Assembly: GCA_028351715.1 (NCBI GenBank)
Contig: JAOMKM010000009.1
Coordinates: 1 to 33,938, forward strand
Length of the DNA stretch: 33,938 bases
Direction of reading: 5' to 3'
Source: Methylophilaceae bacterium
GTDB taxonomy: Bacteria; Pseudomonadota; Gammaproteobacteria; Burkholderiales; Methylophilaceae
Below the pieces are notes generated by a model. The model saw only the letters and a program-made list of their open reading frames with translations, had not been told where the DNA came from and ran no database searches. The number at the start of each line of letters is the position of its first letter. Position 1 is the stretch's first letter. The position numbers and the translations under genes were made by a program. Below, piece after piece: positions 8,916-16,581 of this stretch.

Positions 8916-9345
8916 TTAGTGTCATTTTTATATGTTTAATTTCAGCATCATTGTAAATTTCACCTTCAGCAATAAATCCAATTTTCTGATAAAAAAACAT
9001 AGCTTGTAATTGTGCTGAGATGTTAATTTTCTTAATTTTTTTATTCCTTGCTATTCGTATAATCTCGAATAGAAGTCTACTTCCAAAGCCCTGATACCTT
9101 TTTGACCTGATAATAGCCATCCGCTCCAAGCGCATTATCTTATCAATAAAAATTAAACGTGCGCAGCCAATAGGAGTTCCATTAAAGATGATAATTATAT
9201 GCTCAGCTTTATTATCCCAATCATCCCATTCTAATTCTTCAGGAACTAATTGTTCTTCTATAAAAACAGATTTACGTAGTGGGACTAAAATATTTTTTGA
9301 ATTACTCCAGTCAGACAATTTAAATTTAAGGGTTGCGGGTGTCAT
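8905..9345 (-). CDS. GNAT-family N-acetyltransferase (YjcF-like), substrate unknown
   Basis: A 146-residue single-domain GNAT protein. The acetyl-CoA binding motif A is visible as LERMAIIRSKRYQGFGSRLL (near 90-110; a Q/R-x-x-G-x-G/A type loop), followed by INISAQLQAMFFYQKIGFIAEGEIYNDAEIKHIKM. That 'AQLQAxxFYxKxGF...GExxxDAxIxHxxM' ending is typical of the YjcF-like branch of small acetyltransferases. No substrate can be deduced. The gene stands alone between convergent mutY (11-bp overlap) and divergent doxX (51-bp spacer). There is no obvious ribosome-binding site, but the first beta strand (TLKFKLSDW) needs this start. Confidence 0.85.
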   Translation of the reverse strand: MTPATLKFKLSDWSNSKNILVPLRKSVFIEEQLVPEELEWDDWDNKAEHIIIIFNGTPIGCARLIFIDKIMRLERMAIIRSKRYQGFGSRLLFEIIRIARNKKIKKINISAQLQAMFFYQKIGFIAEGEIYNDAEIKHIKMTLIIR

Positions 9346-9396
9346 TATAAAAAGGCATTATTCAAATTAATTATTTTAAATCTAAGGATAAGAATT

Positions 9397-9810
9397 ATGG
9401 AAAAGTTTTTTGGCCCAATTTCAAGAGTATTGTTAGCACTTATATTTTTTGTTTCAGTCTTATTTATTCTTAATAACATTACTACGACACCAAATGGTTA
9501 TTCAATGTATCAGGATATGCTAGGGGCACGTGGGTTACCTGGAATTTTTGCTCCGATAAGTATCCTAATCCAATTTATTATAGGATTATCATTAATATTA
9601 GGCCATAAAATTAAAATTTCAGCCTATATCCTGTCAGCATACTCTTTAATTTGGGCAATTATTTACTTTGTAAGTGCATTGGGAGGTCAGCCACTACTCT
9701 TAATGTCACTACAATATTTAGCAATTACTGGCGGGTTGCTTAATCTAGCCTCTAATCCAGATACTGGCATGAGCCTAGATAGTTACTTTGCGAAAAAGAA
9801 AAAGAAGTAA
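9397..9810 (+). CDS. DoxX-family four-helix inner membrane protein
   Basis: A 137-residue protein with four hydrophobic helices and the DoxX-family pattern: FGPISRVLLALIFFVSVLF at the N-terminus, MYQDMLGARGLPGIFAP, QFIIGLSLILGH and a final helix pair, ending in a run of five lysines (YFAKKKKK). DoxX relatives are linked to thiol or sulfur redox membrane complexes in some bacteria, but most, like this one, have no proven function. It has a clear ribosome-binding site (AAGGAT) 7-8 bases before the ATG. The stop is 5 bp from the stop of convergent nadA. The polylysine tail is probably cytoplasmic under the positive-inside rule. Confidence 0.85.
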   Translation: MEKFFGPISRVLLALIFFVSVLFILNNITTTPNGYSMYQDMLGARGLPGIFAPISILIQFIIGLSLILGHKIKISAYILSAYSLIWAIIYFVSALGGQPLLLMSLQYLAITGGLLNLASNPDTGMSLDSYFAKKKKK

Positions 9811-9815
9811 TTCTT

Positions 9816-10913
9816 TTAGGAAATTTCGAGCATACGGTCCAAAGCCAGCTTCGCAGAAATTGATTCTTTTTTTGGTACCTGAATAATATTAACTGGGTTA
9901 TTGTTCAGTATATTTTCTAGGGTCCAAGCTAAATGCTGAGGATCAATTCGAGCCATTGTTGAACATTCGCATACAACATGCGACATAAATTGAACAAGCT
10001 TTCCTTCAGGCTTCATTTCATTTGCAAGTCTATTTACCAGGTTCAATTCGGTACCTACCAACCATTTTGTATTCTTTTCGGAATTCTTTATAGTATTTAA
10101 GATAAATTCTGTTGACCCTACAAAGTCAGAATTCAAACAAACTTCGAATGGTGATTCTGGATGAGATATCACCTGTCCATCAGGGTGAGTCTTCTTAAAT
10201 AAATCAATATGTTCTTTTCTAAACATTTGATGAACAGCGCAATGACCTTTCCATAATAATACCTTAGCCTTTTTAATTATTTCAATATCTAGGCCACCAA
10301 GAGGTAAGTCTGGATCCCAAATTGGCATTTCTTCTAAAGGAATATTCATTTTATGACCAGTCCACCTACCTAAATTCTGATCTGGGAAGAATAATACTTT
10401 CTCCCTTTGTTTGAATGCCCAGTCTAGGATAGTAGGTGCGTTAGTTGAAGTACAAACTACGCCTCCATGATCGCCACAAAATGCTTTAAGATCAGCAGCA
10501 GAATTAATATATGTGATTGGAGTGATTGATTTATCAAAATTAAGAACTTTTGACAGTTCTCGGAATGTTCTTTCTACTTTTGTAAGATTTGCCATATCGG
10601 CCATTGAGCATCCTGCAGAAAGGTCGGGTAGGACGGTAATTTGTTCGGGTCGAGATAAAATATTAGAGACTTCAGCCATGAAATGAACTCCAAGGAAGAC
10701 AATATATTTAGCGTCTAAGGAACTTACATATTTTGAGAGTTTTAGGGAATCTCCGGTTAAGTCAGCATGGCGGTAAACTGTTTCATTTTGATAGTGATGT
10801 CCTAGAATAACAATTTTTTCACCTAATGCTTTTTTAGTTTTAATTATTCGCTCTTGGCAGTCATCATTTTTGAGCGTTTCAAAAGCATCAAATTTTATTG
10901 TTGTAGTATTCAT
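9816..10913 (-). CDS. nadA: Quinolinate synthase A
   Basis: Condenses iminoaspartate with dihydroxyacetone phosphate to quinolinate, the second step of de novo NAD synthesis, using an oxygen-sensitive [4Fe-4S] cluster. The 365 residues show the three pseudo-repeated domains with ILGHHYQ (37-42), GVHFMAEV (75-82), AGCSMADM (Cys102), GGVVCTSTNA (Cys154), LLWKGHCAVHQ (Cys225) and HVVCECSTMARI (Cys315, Cys317). Cys102, Cys225 and one of the CEC cysteines match the expected cluster ligands. NadB (aspartate oxidase) is not in the window. It is the last gene of the long minus-strand run, 24 bp below nudB. Confidence 0.97.
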   Translation of the reverse strand: MNTTTIKFDAFETLKNDDCQERIIKTKKALGEKIVILGHHYQNETVYRHADLTGDSLKLSKYVSSLDAKYIVFLGVHFMAEVSNILSRPEQITVLPDLSAGCSMADMANLTKVERTFRELSKVLNFDKSITPITYINSAADLKAFCGDHGGVVCTSTNAPTILDWAFKQREKVLFFPDQNLGRWTGHKMNIPLEEMPIWDPDLPLGGLDIEIIKKAKVLLWKGHCAVHQMFRKEHIDLFKKTHPDGQVISHPESPFEVCLNSDFVGSTEFILNTIKNSEKNTKWLVGTELNLVNRLANEMKPEGKLVQFMSHVVCECSTMARIDPQHLAWTLENILNNNPVNIIQVPKKESISAKLALDRMLEIS

Positions 10914-10937
10914 TTTTTTATTTTAGCTGCTTATACA

Positions 10938-11381
10938 TTAAATTTCTTGCAATTTTTCTAAAGCAATTACGTTTGTCCATGAGAATACTCTTTTTTTTGC
11001 ATCATTAATTTTAACCCACTCATACTCTATATGTTCAGAGGGAGAGAGCCTTATAGGAGTTTCTGAAGGAATTTGCAACCCAAATATGTGCTCAGTATTA
11101 TGCGTAGTATTTGGTTCATAACGATGTCGCCAATGCTGATATATTTCATACTGGTGATTTAAGTTCCAGTCCTGCAGTGAATACATATCAGTATCAATAC
11201 CGGTTTCTTCATAGACTTCCCTCTTGGCTGTCTCTAATAGGGTTTCTTGTCCTTCGATACTTCCCGTAACAGACTGCCAATAATTTTTTCTATCTGCACG
11301 ATGTAACAATAAAACGCTAGATTGTTTAGTGTAAATAACAACAAGTACAGATATTGGAATTTTATACAGTTTTTTTATCAA
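10938..11381 (-). CDS. nudB: Dihydroneopterin triphosphate diphosphatase (NUDIX)
   Basis: Removes pyrophosphate from 7,8-dihydroneopterin triphosphate in folate synthesis. The 147 residues contain a perfect NUDIX box GX5EX7REUXEEXGU from Gly40 to Ile62 (GSIEGQETLLETAKREVYEE...). The segments LLLHRADRKNYWQSVTG before it and EHIFGLQIP, LSPSEHIEYEWV after it are typical of NudB. The ATG overlaps the ispH stop by 4 bp, indicating translational coupling. A generic NUDIX hydrolase is the alternative, but the NYWQSVTGSIEG signature favours NudB. Confidence 0.9.
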   Translation of the reverse strand: MIKKLYKIPISVLVVIYTKQSSVLLLHRADRKNYWQSVTGSIEGQETLLETAKREVYEETGIDTDMYSLQDWNLNHQYEIYQHWRHRYEPNTTHNTEHIFGLQIPSETPIRLSPSEHIEYEWVKINDAKKRVFSWTNVIALEKLQEI

Positions 11382-12322
11382 ATGACTGGTAATTTAAAAA
11401 TAACATTTTCTTCGATTCCATTAATTTCTGATAAGTGAATATTACTAAATTTTTTTATCTCAGAAATTAATTGTTGAACAAGAATTTCTGGAGCTGAGGC
11501 CCCAGCAGTAATACCAATATTTTTCTTATTATTAAGAATAGAGGGGTCAAATAGGGACATATCATCGATGAGGATAGCCTTAACTTTATGTTGGTTTGCT
11601 ATTTCTGCTAGACGATTAGAATTCGAGCTATTTATTGACCCTACAACAAAAATTAAATCTTGATGCGCTAACATAGCTTTGACCGCATCCTGCCTATTTT
11701 GTGTCGCATAACAAATATCACTACTTTTAGGCTCTTTAATGTCTGGAAATTTAAGCTTCAAGGCGTCGATGATTTTAGATGTGTCATCAACTGAGAGTGT
11801 AGTTTGGCTGACATAACTTACTTTCTCTGTTGATATAATTGGGAGATTTTTAACATCATCAATAGATTCAATTAAATGAATGGATGCCATTGGCGAATTC
11901 TTTTCTATTTGGCCCATAGTTCCCTCGACCTCAGGGTGGCCTTTATGACCAATCATAACAATATGATAATTATCACTGTGAAGCCGATGAACTTCATTGT
12001 GTACTTTTGTTACTAAAGGACATGTGGCATCGATAGGAATGAGATTAAATTTATCCGCACTTACTCTAATAGCTTTTGATACGCCGTGCGCACTAAAAAT
12101 AATATGGCTACCTGGCGGAATTTTTTCTATATTATTAACAAAAATAGCACCTTTTTGTTTTAAATTATTAATAACATAGCTATTGTGAACTACTTCATTT
12201 CTAACATAAATGGGGGCACCATATTTTTTCAATGCTTCTTCAACAATGAGTATTGCTCTTTCTACACCAGCACAAAATCCTCTTGGATTGGCTAAAGAAA
12301 TATTTATAATTTTTTCTCTCAT
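11378..12322 (-). CDS. ispH: 4-hydroxy-3-methylbut-2-enyl diphosphate reductase
   Basis: Last enzyme of the MEP pathway, producing IPP and DMAPP with a [4Fe-4S] cluster. The 314 residues hold the three conserved cluster cysteines: GFCAGVERAI (Cys17), DATCPLV (Cys101) and SDICYATQNRQ (Cys204), along with VVHNSYV and the GHKGHPEVEGT loop. Length is normal. It starts 7 bp after lysA and overlaps nudB by 4 bp, so it sits inside the long minus-strand run. It provides precursors for the undecaprenyl carrier recycled by UppP and for quinones. Confidence 0.97.
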   Translation of the reverse strand: MREKIINISLANPRGFCAGVERAILIVEEALKKYGAPIYVRNEVVHNSYVINNLKQKGAIFVNNIEKIPPGSHIIFSAHGVSKAIRVSADKFNLIPIDATCPLVTKVHNEVHRLHSDNYHIVMIGHKGHPEVEGTMGQIEKNSPMASIHLIESIDDVKNLPIISTEKVSYVSQTTLSVDDTSKIIDALKLKFPDIKEPKSSDICYATQNRQDAVKAMLAHQDLIFVVGSINSSNSNRLAEIANQHKVKAILIDDMSLFDPSILNNKKNIGITAGASAPEILVQQLISEIKKFSNIHLSEINGIEENVIFKLPVI

Positions 12323-12329
12323 AGTTTAA

Positions 12330-13580
12330 CTAAGGTAGTATGGATTCACCCATTATAAGGTGATCGAATGTTTCTCTTTCTCTTATGACGTGAACTTTAT
12401 TGTTATCAATTAATAGTTCTATTGCTCTTGGACGAGAATTATAATTAGAGCTCATACTCATTCCGTAAGCCCCTACATCTAGAACTGCCAGTAGATCACC
12501 ATCTTTTATTGATAAAAGTCTTTTCTTTCCAAAGAAGTCACCTGTTTCGCATACTGGACCAACAATATCATATTCTTTTTGTTCGGATTGGTGAGTATTG
12601 AGATTAATGATTCCATGATATGCATCATAGAGTGAAGGTCGCATTAGATCGTTCATGGCCGCATCAACTATAGCAAAATTTTTACTTGATCCTTCTTTGA
12701 TATATTCTAGATTAGTTAATAATGCACCTGCTTTCCCAATTAGAGACCTTCCTGGCTCAAGAATAACTTTTAGTTTTCGATTGCCTATTATTTGATCAAT
12801 GGCAACTGCATAGTCAGTGAAGCTAGGTGGTGATTCATCTTTATAATTAATACCTAAGCCACCACCTATATCAAAATGTTCAATATTAATACCCAAAGTT
12901 TTAAGGTGATCAATTAATGAAACAAGTTTTTTTGTAGAATCAATAAAAGGCTCTATTTCAGTAATTTGTGAGCCGATATGGCAATCAATTCCTTTTATAT
13001 CAATAGAATCCATATCTTTTGCGAGCTGATATAATTTAATTGATTGATTTTCATCGACACCGAATTTATTATCTTTAAGGCCTGTTGATATATAGGGATG
13101 TGTTTTTGCATCAACATTCGGATTTACTCTGATAGAGATAGCTGCTTTTTTATTCAGACTCTTTGCTACTGATTGAATTCTATAAAGCTCTCCCTCTGAT
13201 TCAACATTAAAAGCTAATATATTGTGACTTATTGCAAGGCCAATTTCCTCAATAGATTTTCCAATCCCAGAAAATACCACTTTCTTTGGATCACCCTTTG
13301 CAGCAATAATTCTTTTTAGTTCTCCTCCCGAAACAATATCAAAACCAGCCCCATGTCTTGCTAATAAATTCAAAATAGCAATATTAGAATTTGCTTTAAC
13401 AGCAAAACAGATAAGAGGGTCAAGTTTATGAAAAGATTCTTTAAAAATAGTGTATGTATTTTCAATAATTTTTTTTGAGTATACGTATGCTGGCGTACCA
13501 TAATCTTCAGCAATTTGTATAACAGGTACATTCTCTATAAAAAAAGCACCCTTGTTAGAGTAAATCATGGATTGAGACAT
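12330..13580 (-). CDS. lysA: Diaminopimelate decarboxylase
   Basis: PLP enzyme converting meso-diaminopimelate to lysine. The 416 residues show the alanine-racemase-type barrel with ICFAVKANSN (PLP-binding Lys62), HIGSQI, the phosphate-binding IGGGLGINY segment, ILEPGRSLI, and the second-domain active-site motifs GPVCETGDFF and GAYGMSMSSNYNSRPR. Length matches the family. There is no ribosome-binding site in the 6-bp gap after lptM, which suggests coupling to that small gene; lptM directly before lysA is a recurring arrangement in proteobacteria. Confidence 0.98.
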   Translation of the reverse strand: MSQSMIYSNKGAFFIENVPVIQIAEDYGTPAYVYSKKIIENTYTIFKESFHKLDPLICFAVKANSNIAILNLLARHGAGFDIVSGGELKRIIAAKGDPKKVVFSGIGKSIEEIGLAISHNILAFNVESEGELYRIQSVAKSLNKKAAISIRVNPNVDAKTHPYISTGLKDNKFGVDENQSIKLYQLAKDMDSIDIKGIDCHIGSQITEIEPFIDSTKKLVSLIDHLKTLGINIEHFDIGGGLGINYKDESPPSFTDYAVAIDQIIGNRKLKVILEPGRSLIGKAGALLTNLEYIKEGSSKNFAIVDAAMNDLMRPSLYDAYHGIINLNTHQSEQKEYDIVGPVCETGDFFGKKRLLSIKDGDLLAVLDVGAYGMSMSSNYNSRPRAIELLIDNNKVHVIRERETFDHLIMGESILP

Positions 13581-13586
13581 AGATTA

Positions 13587-13742
13587 TTAAGTGATACTAG
13601 TTTGATAATTATTATTAAGATTAATTATACTTGATTCAGATTGTGGATATTTTTCCTCTGGAATATATAAAGATCCTTTTGTTCCGCAAGAGAATAAAAG
13701 AACACAAACTATTATTATTAAACCTAAAGATAATATTTTCAT
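13587..13742 (-). CDS. lptM: LptM-type small lipoprotein (LPS translocon maturation chaperone)
   Basis: A 51-residue lipoprotein. The reading is MKILSLGLIIIVCVLLFS-CGTKGSLYIPEEKYPQ followed by a polar tail. A short signal sequence ends in the lipobox LLFSC (lipidated Cys19). The CGTKGSLYIP segment is the hallmark of the LptM (YifL) family, usually CGxKGPLYxP; here the usual Pro is replaced by Ser. In E. coli LptM helps LptD acquire its native disulfides in the LPS translocon. A good ribosome-binding site (AAGGA) lies eight bases before the ATG. It is followed 6 bp later by lysA. The coding stretch is too short for many ORF callers. Confidence 0.88.
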   Translation of the reverse strand: MKILSLGLIIIVCVLLFSCGTKGSLYIPEEKYPQSESSIINLNNNYQTSIT

Positions 13743-13777
13743 AAATTTTTCCTTAACACTATTTTATCATTAAAAAA

Positions 13778-14287
13778 TTATTTCTTTATATTAAGAAGAG
13801 ACGTTGTGATAATTCCATTTACTAGCCCAAAAATCAGTGCAGAAATTAGAAAAATAGGTAATAGATAGAAAATACCGTCATGAGGGATGATCCAAAATCT
13901 TACTATTAAGAATTGTCCAATAATATGTGCAAAAGCTGCAATCAAACTTAAACTAATTACGCTAAAGTATTGCCCATTGATACCTCTAAATAAAAATAAA
14001 AATAAAAGACTGAATACTGAACCACTTAGACTTAAAAAAAATGTTGGTCCAAGAAATGTACCCAAAATAATGCTTACAATAAACACTCGAATGAGAGATA
14101 CCCATAAGGCTGTAGAAAAATTAAATTTTATTATAGTAAATAGAATAATAATATTGGCAATTCCAGGTTTAACACCAGGGATAGGACTCGGTAAAAAAAA
14201 TTCAATCAATGACAAGGCTATTGCAATAGCAGCCAATTTAGCTACTTTATGATCTTGGCTAATAATTTTAATAATTGAGCGAGTCAT
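13778..14287 (-). CDS. Gx transporter family / heptaprenyl diphosphate synthase component I-like membrane protein
   Basis: A predicted inner membrane protein of 169 residues with about five to six hydrophobic helices. The signature region is IEFFLPSPIPGVKPGIANIIILF, followed by RVFIVSIILGTFLGPTFFLSLSGS, as in the Hpre_diP_synt_I / 'Gx transporter' family related to ECF-transporter S components. The substrate is unproven. I place the start at ATG 14287, preceded by AAAGGA; a longer TTG-initiated form from 14305 is possible but has no ribosome-binding site. The gene overlaps the NusG_II gene by 20 bp and closes the apbE-NusG_II-Gx trio. The protein is not likely to be a prenyl synthase itself, despite the legacy name. 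Confidence 0.8.
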   Translation of the reverse strand: MTRSIIKIISQDHKVAKLAAIAIALSLIEFFLPSPIPGVKPGIANIIILFTIIKFNFSTALWVSLIRVFIVSIILGTFLGPTFFLSLSGSVFSLLFLFLFRGINGQYFSVISLSLIAAFAHIIGQFLIVRFWIIPHDGIFYLLPIFLISALIFGLVNGIITTSLLNIKK

Positions 14288-14666
14288 AATCCTTTCGGTT
14301 ACCAATGATTGATATAGAAATTTGATTTGGAATACAAACGATAGTTTGATTAAGTTTTTTTATCCATCCTTGATGAATACAGTATTTTTTTGTACAAGGA
14401 GATTTCGAAATTCTAACTTTCCCAGAGCTAATAATAACCTCAGATTTTCCGATTGGCCCTTCAATAATTTTGGTTATATTTTGATTTAGACTAAAAGAAC
14501 CTAATTCTTTCTTACCCATTTGAATTTTTAGGTATTCACCTTGAGGAAAATTCCATAATATTGACGCTAGGTAAAAGGTTAATGAAATAAAAATAAAAAT
14601 TGTGAGTAAGTCCCCAATTTTAATTACCCTAATGAACTGAAATATTTTTTTTATCAATTTTCTCAT
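14268..14666 (-). CDS. NusG domain II family membrane-anchored protein
   Basis: A 132-residue protein with one N-terminal membrane helix (about 17-38) and a small extracytoplasmic beta domain of the NusG_II type. Conserved features are MGKKELGSFSL, EGPIGKSEVIISSGKVRI and the three-cysteine signature SPCTKKYC-IHQGWI...IVCIPN (Cys91, Cys96, Cys111). It is not the transcription factor NusG: the NGN domain is absent and the KOW-like domain faces the periplasm. Its role is unknown. The recurring genomic company of this family is ApbE flavin transferases and Gx transporters, as here, suggesting a part in extracytoplasmic redox or flavin handling. The start overlaps the apbE 3' end by 38 bp. Confidence 0.82.
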   Translation of the reverse strand: MRKLIKKIFQFIRVIKIGDLLTIFIFISLTFYLASILWNFPQGEYLKIQMGKKELGSFSLNQNITKIIEGPIGKSEVIISSGKVRISKSPCTKKYCIHQGWIKKLNQTIVCIPNQISISIIGNRKDYDSLNY

Positions 14667-15666
14667 GCCATTTTATTAGATTTAACATACTGCTACTAAT
14701 TGAAATTTTACCGTCAGCCATTACTATCATATAGAAATCTATTCCTAACTCCTTAGCTAAACTATGTTTTAACTTTTCAGGAGCAATAAATAGTGGCTTT
14801 GAATAAACATCAGATAATGTTCCCGATGATTCAGCGGGGGGAAGTAATATTGTAGCTGATTGAGAATTATTTGCAGGGTATCCTGTATTGGGGTCAATTA
14901 AATGTGAATATCTTTGGTTGTCTACAATAAAATATTTTTGGTAATCACCAGATGTTCCAATTGACCATCCAGGCTTTAGGATAATGGACGCTATTGAATT
15001 AGGTTTCCTAGGATTCTGAATACCAACAACCCAATTTCTATCGCCATGAAGACCTAGTGCTAGAATATTTCCTCCGATATTAATTAGAGCATTGTTTATA
15101 TTATTCTCACTAAGAATTTTTTTTGCTTGATCTAATGCATACCCTTTTGCATAACCACCCAGATCAAGTTGTATATTTTTATTTTTAGAACTTATGTATC
15201 CACCATGAATATTTATTTCTGACATATGCGGAAGATTTCTTTGTAGATTATTAATTAAGTTTGAATTGGGCCTATCCGTAGAAAATTGTTCTGCATGAAA
15301 TCCCCATGCCTGGATTAACTTACCTATAGCCGGATTAAAGTAGCCATGTGTTTTTAACTCAAGTTCTATATTATGATTAATAATTGAGAAAATTTCTTGG
15401 TCTTGCGTTGTATAAATTTCTTGATTCTTGATTGATTTATTGATATCTTGCACAATGCTTTTTTTCCAAGGGTGAAGATAACGATGAAGCCGATTAAATT
15501 CATTAAAAACAAGCTCTATGGCATGGGCGGCAGTATCTTCAGTTTCCCCGTAAATTGTTACCTCAACAATAGTCCCAAAAATATAATCTTTTTTTTGCAC
15601 CGTTTCATTCTGAAAGCAGCCTGTAAGAAAAAAGATCAGTATGAGTATTAATTTACTGCAGTGCAT
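14629..15666 (-). CDS. apbE: FAD:protein FMN transferase ApbE, lipoprotein
   Basis: Periplasmic enzyme that splits FAD and attaches FMN to threonine or serine of target proteins such as RnfG/NqrC-type domains. The 345 residues begin with a lipoprotein signal ending in FFLTGC (Cys17). The ApbE core follows: YIFGTIVEVTIYG, FNPAIGKLIQAWGF, IQLDLGGYAKGYALDQA, NALINIGGNILALG, SIGTSGDYQKYF, YSHLIDPNTGYPAN, and the metal-binding end LSDVYSKPLFIAP, which here differs from the usual ADALSTALF. The start overlaps gshB by 14 bp. No Rnf, Nqr, NosR or FMN-bind-domain partner is in the window, so the modified protein must be encoded elsewhere. Confidence 0.93.
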   Translation of the reverse strand: MHCSKLILILIFFLTGCFQNETVQKKDYIFGTIVEVTIYGETEDTAAHAIELVFNEFNRLHRYLHPWKKSIVQDINKSIKNQEIYTTQDQEIFSIINHNIELELKTHGYFNPAIGKLIQAWGFHAEQFSTDRPNSNLINNLQRNLPHMSEINIHGGYISSKNKNIQLDLGGYAKGYALDQAKKILSENNINNALINIGGNILALGLHGDRNWVVGIQNPRKPNSIASIILKPGWSIGTSGDYQKYFIVDNQRYSHLIDPNTGYPANNSQSATILLPPAESSGTLSDVYSKPLFIAPEKLKHSLAKELGIDFYMIVMADGKISISSSMLNLIKWHEKIDKKNISVH

Positions 15667-16576
15667 TTATTACAACTTCGGCATAATTGATATTAGACTG
15701 ATTTTGAATTTCTACTAAACCTGTAGGGCTAGTAATATTTATCTCTGTGAGGTAAGAACCAATAACGTCTATCCCAACAAAATTCAGGTTTTTTTCAAGT
15801 AAATAAGGTTTAATTTTATTAATAATAATTTCATCATTCTTATTAATTGATCTTATTATGCCGGACCCACCTTTAGCTAAATTAGCTCTTATTTCACCAG
15901 GCTTAGGGATACGTGTTAATCCATATGGTAATGGTTCTCCGTTTATTAAAATAATTCGCGTATCACCATTTGATATTTCTGGGATAAATTTTTGCGCCAT
16001 AATTGGATGATGAAAATTACCCATCATAGTTTCCAGGATTACATTTAAATTTTTATCCTCGCTTGTAACCATAAAGATTCCATTTCCAGCCATTCCATCT
16101 AATGGTTTTAAAATAACTTTTTTATGTTTTGAAATAAACTCCTTAGTAGCGGAAAAAGAGCTTGAAACAAGAGAAGGGGGGATTAAATCTTTAAATTGTA
16201 GAATCGATAACTTTTCGTTGTGACTTCTTATAGATGAAGGATTATTAAAAATTTTAATATCATTAGATTCTATATGATCAAGGATATAAGTAAGGTTTAA
16301 GTAAGATGTATCGAAAGGAGGATCTTTTCTTATAAATATTTTATTAAAATATTCAATATTATTTTTAATCTTACTACTAGAGGTTATAGATTCATTTATT
16401 GCCTGAAGTTGTTGGCATTCAACTTTTATATTAATTTTTGAGTCAATTGAAATTTCATTAATAGTTGAATAAAAAACATTTATTTTCTGACGTAAACATT
16501 CTTTCATCAAAATAATAGTAGTATCTTTATATAAAGCTAAACTATCAATTGGATCAATTATAAATAGATAATTCAT
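15653..16576 (-). CDS. gshB: Glutathione synthetase
   Basis: ATP-grasp ligase adding glycine to gamma-glutamylcysteine. The 307 residues contain the N-terminal substrate domain with FIRKDPPFDTSYL near 107-119, and the ATP-grasp core VILKPLDGMAGNGIFMV, then HPIMAQKFIPEISNGDTRIILINGEP and the glycine-rich loop RANLAKGGSGIIRS. The closing segment VEIQNQSNINYAEVVI is normally V-x-x-N-V-T-SPTG-like; the TEINITSPTGL motif is present just before it. Length is close to that of E. coli GshB. It starts 5 bp after gshA and overlaps apbE by 14 bp. Confidence 0.96.
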   Translation of the reverse strand: MNYLFIIDPIDSLALYKDTTIILMKECLRQKINVFYSTINEISIDSKINIKVECQQLQAINESITSSSKIKNNIEYFNKIFIRKDPPFDTSYLNLTYILDHIESNDIKIFNNPSSIRSHNEKLSILQFKDLIPPSLVSSSFSATKEFISKHKKVILKPLDGMAGNGIFMVTSEDKNLNVILETMMGNFHHPIMAQKFIPEISNGDTRIILINGEPLPYGLTRIPKPGEIRANLAKGGSGIIRSINKNDEIIINKIKPYLLEKNLNFVGIDVIGSYLTEINITSPTGLVEIQNQSNINYAEVVINALQ

Positions 16577-16581
16577 AACAT

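Noticed and set aside
9344-9349. Minus-strand TATAAT as promoter of the GNAT gene
   Set aside because: It overlaps the start codon, so transcription would begin inside the coding region and remove the first beta strand of the domain.
9800-9817. AAAAGAA-GTAA-TTCTTTT hairpin between doxX and nadA as a bidirectional terminator
   Set aside because: The stem has a single G-C pair and overlaps the lysine codons of doxX; too weak to call.
13887-14252. 121-codon plus-strand open frame opposite the Gx transporter gene
   Set aside because: It mirrors the codons of a convincing membrane protein, has no ribosome-binding site or recognisable domain, and its lysine/isoleucine/asparagine-rich composition is what antisense AT-rich DNA gives.
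14288-14305. TTG-initiated longer form of the Gx transporter protein
   Set aside because: The ATG at 14287 has AAAGGA just upstream, while the TTG has no ribosome-binding site and adds six residues that do not belong to the family core.
14268-14666. Transcription elongation factor NusG
   Set aside because: Only the NusG_II-type beta domain is present, behind a membrane helix; the polymerase-binding NGN domain is missing.
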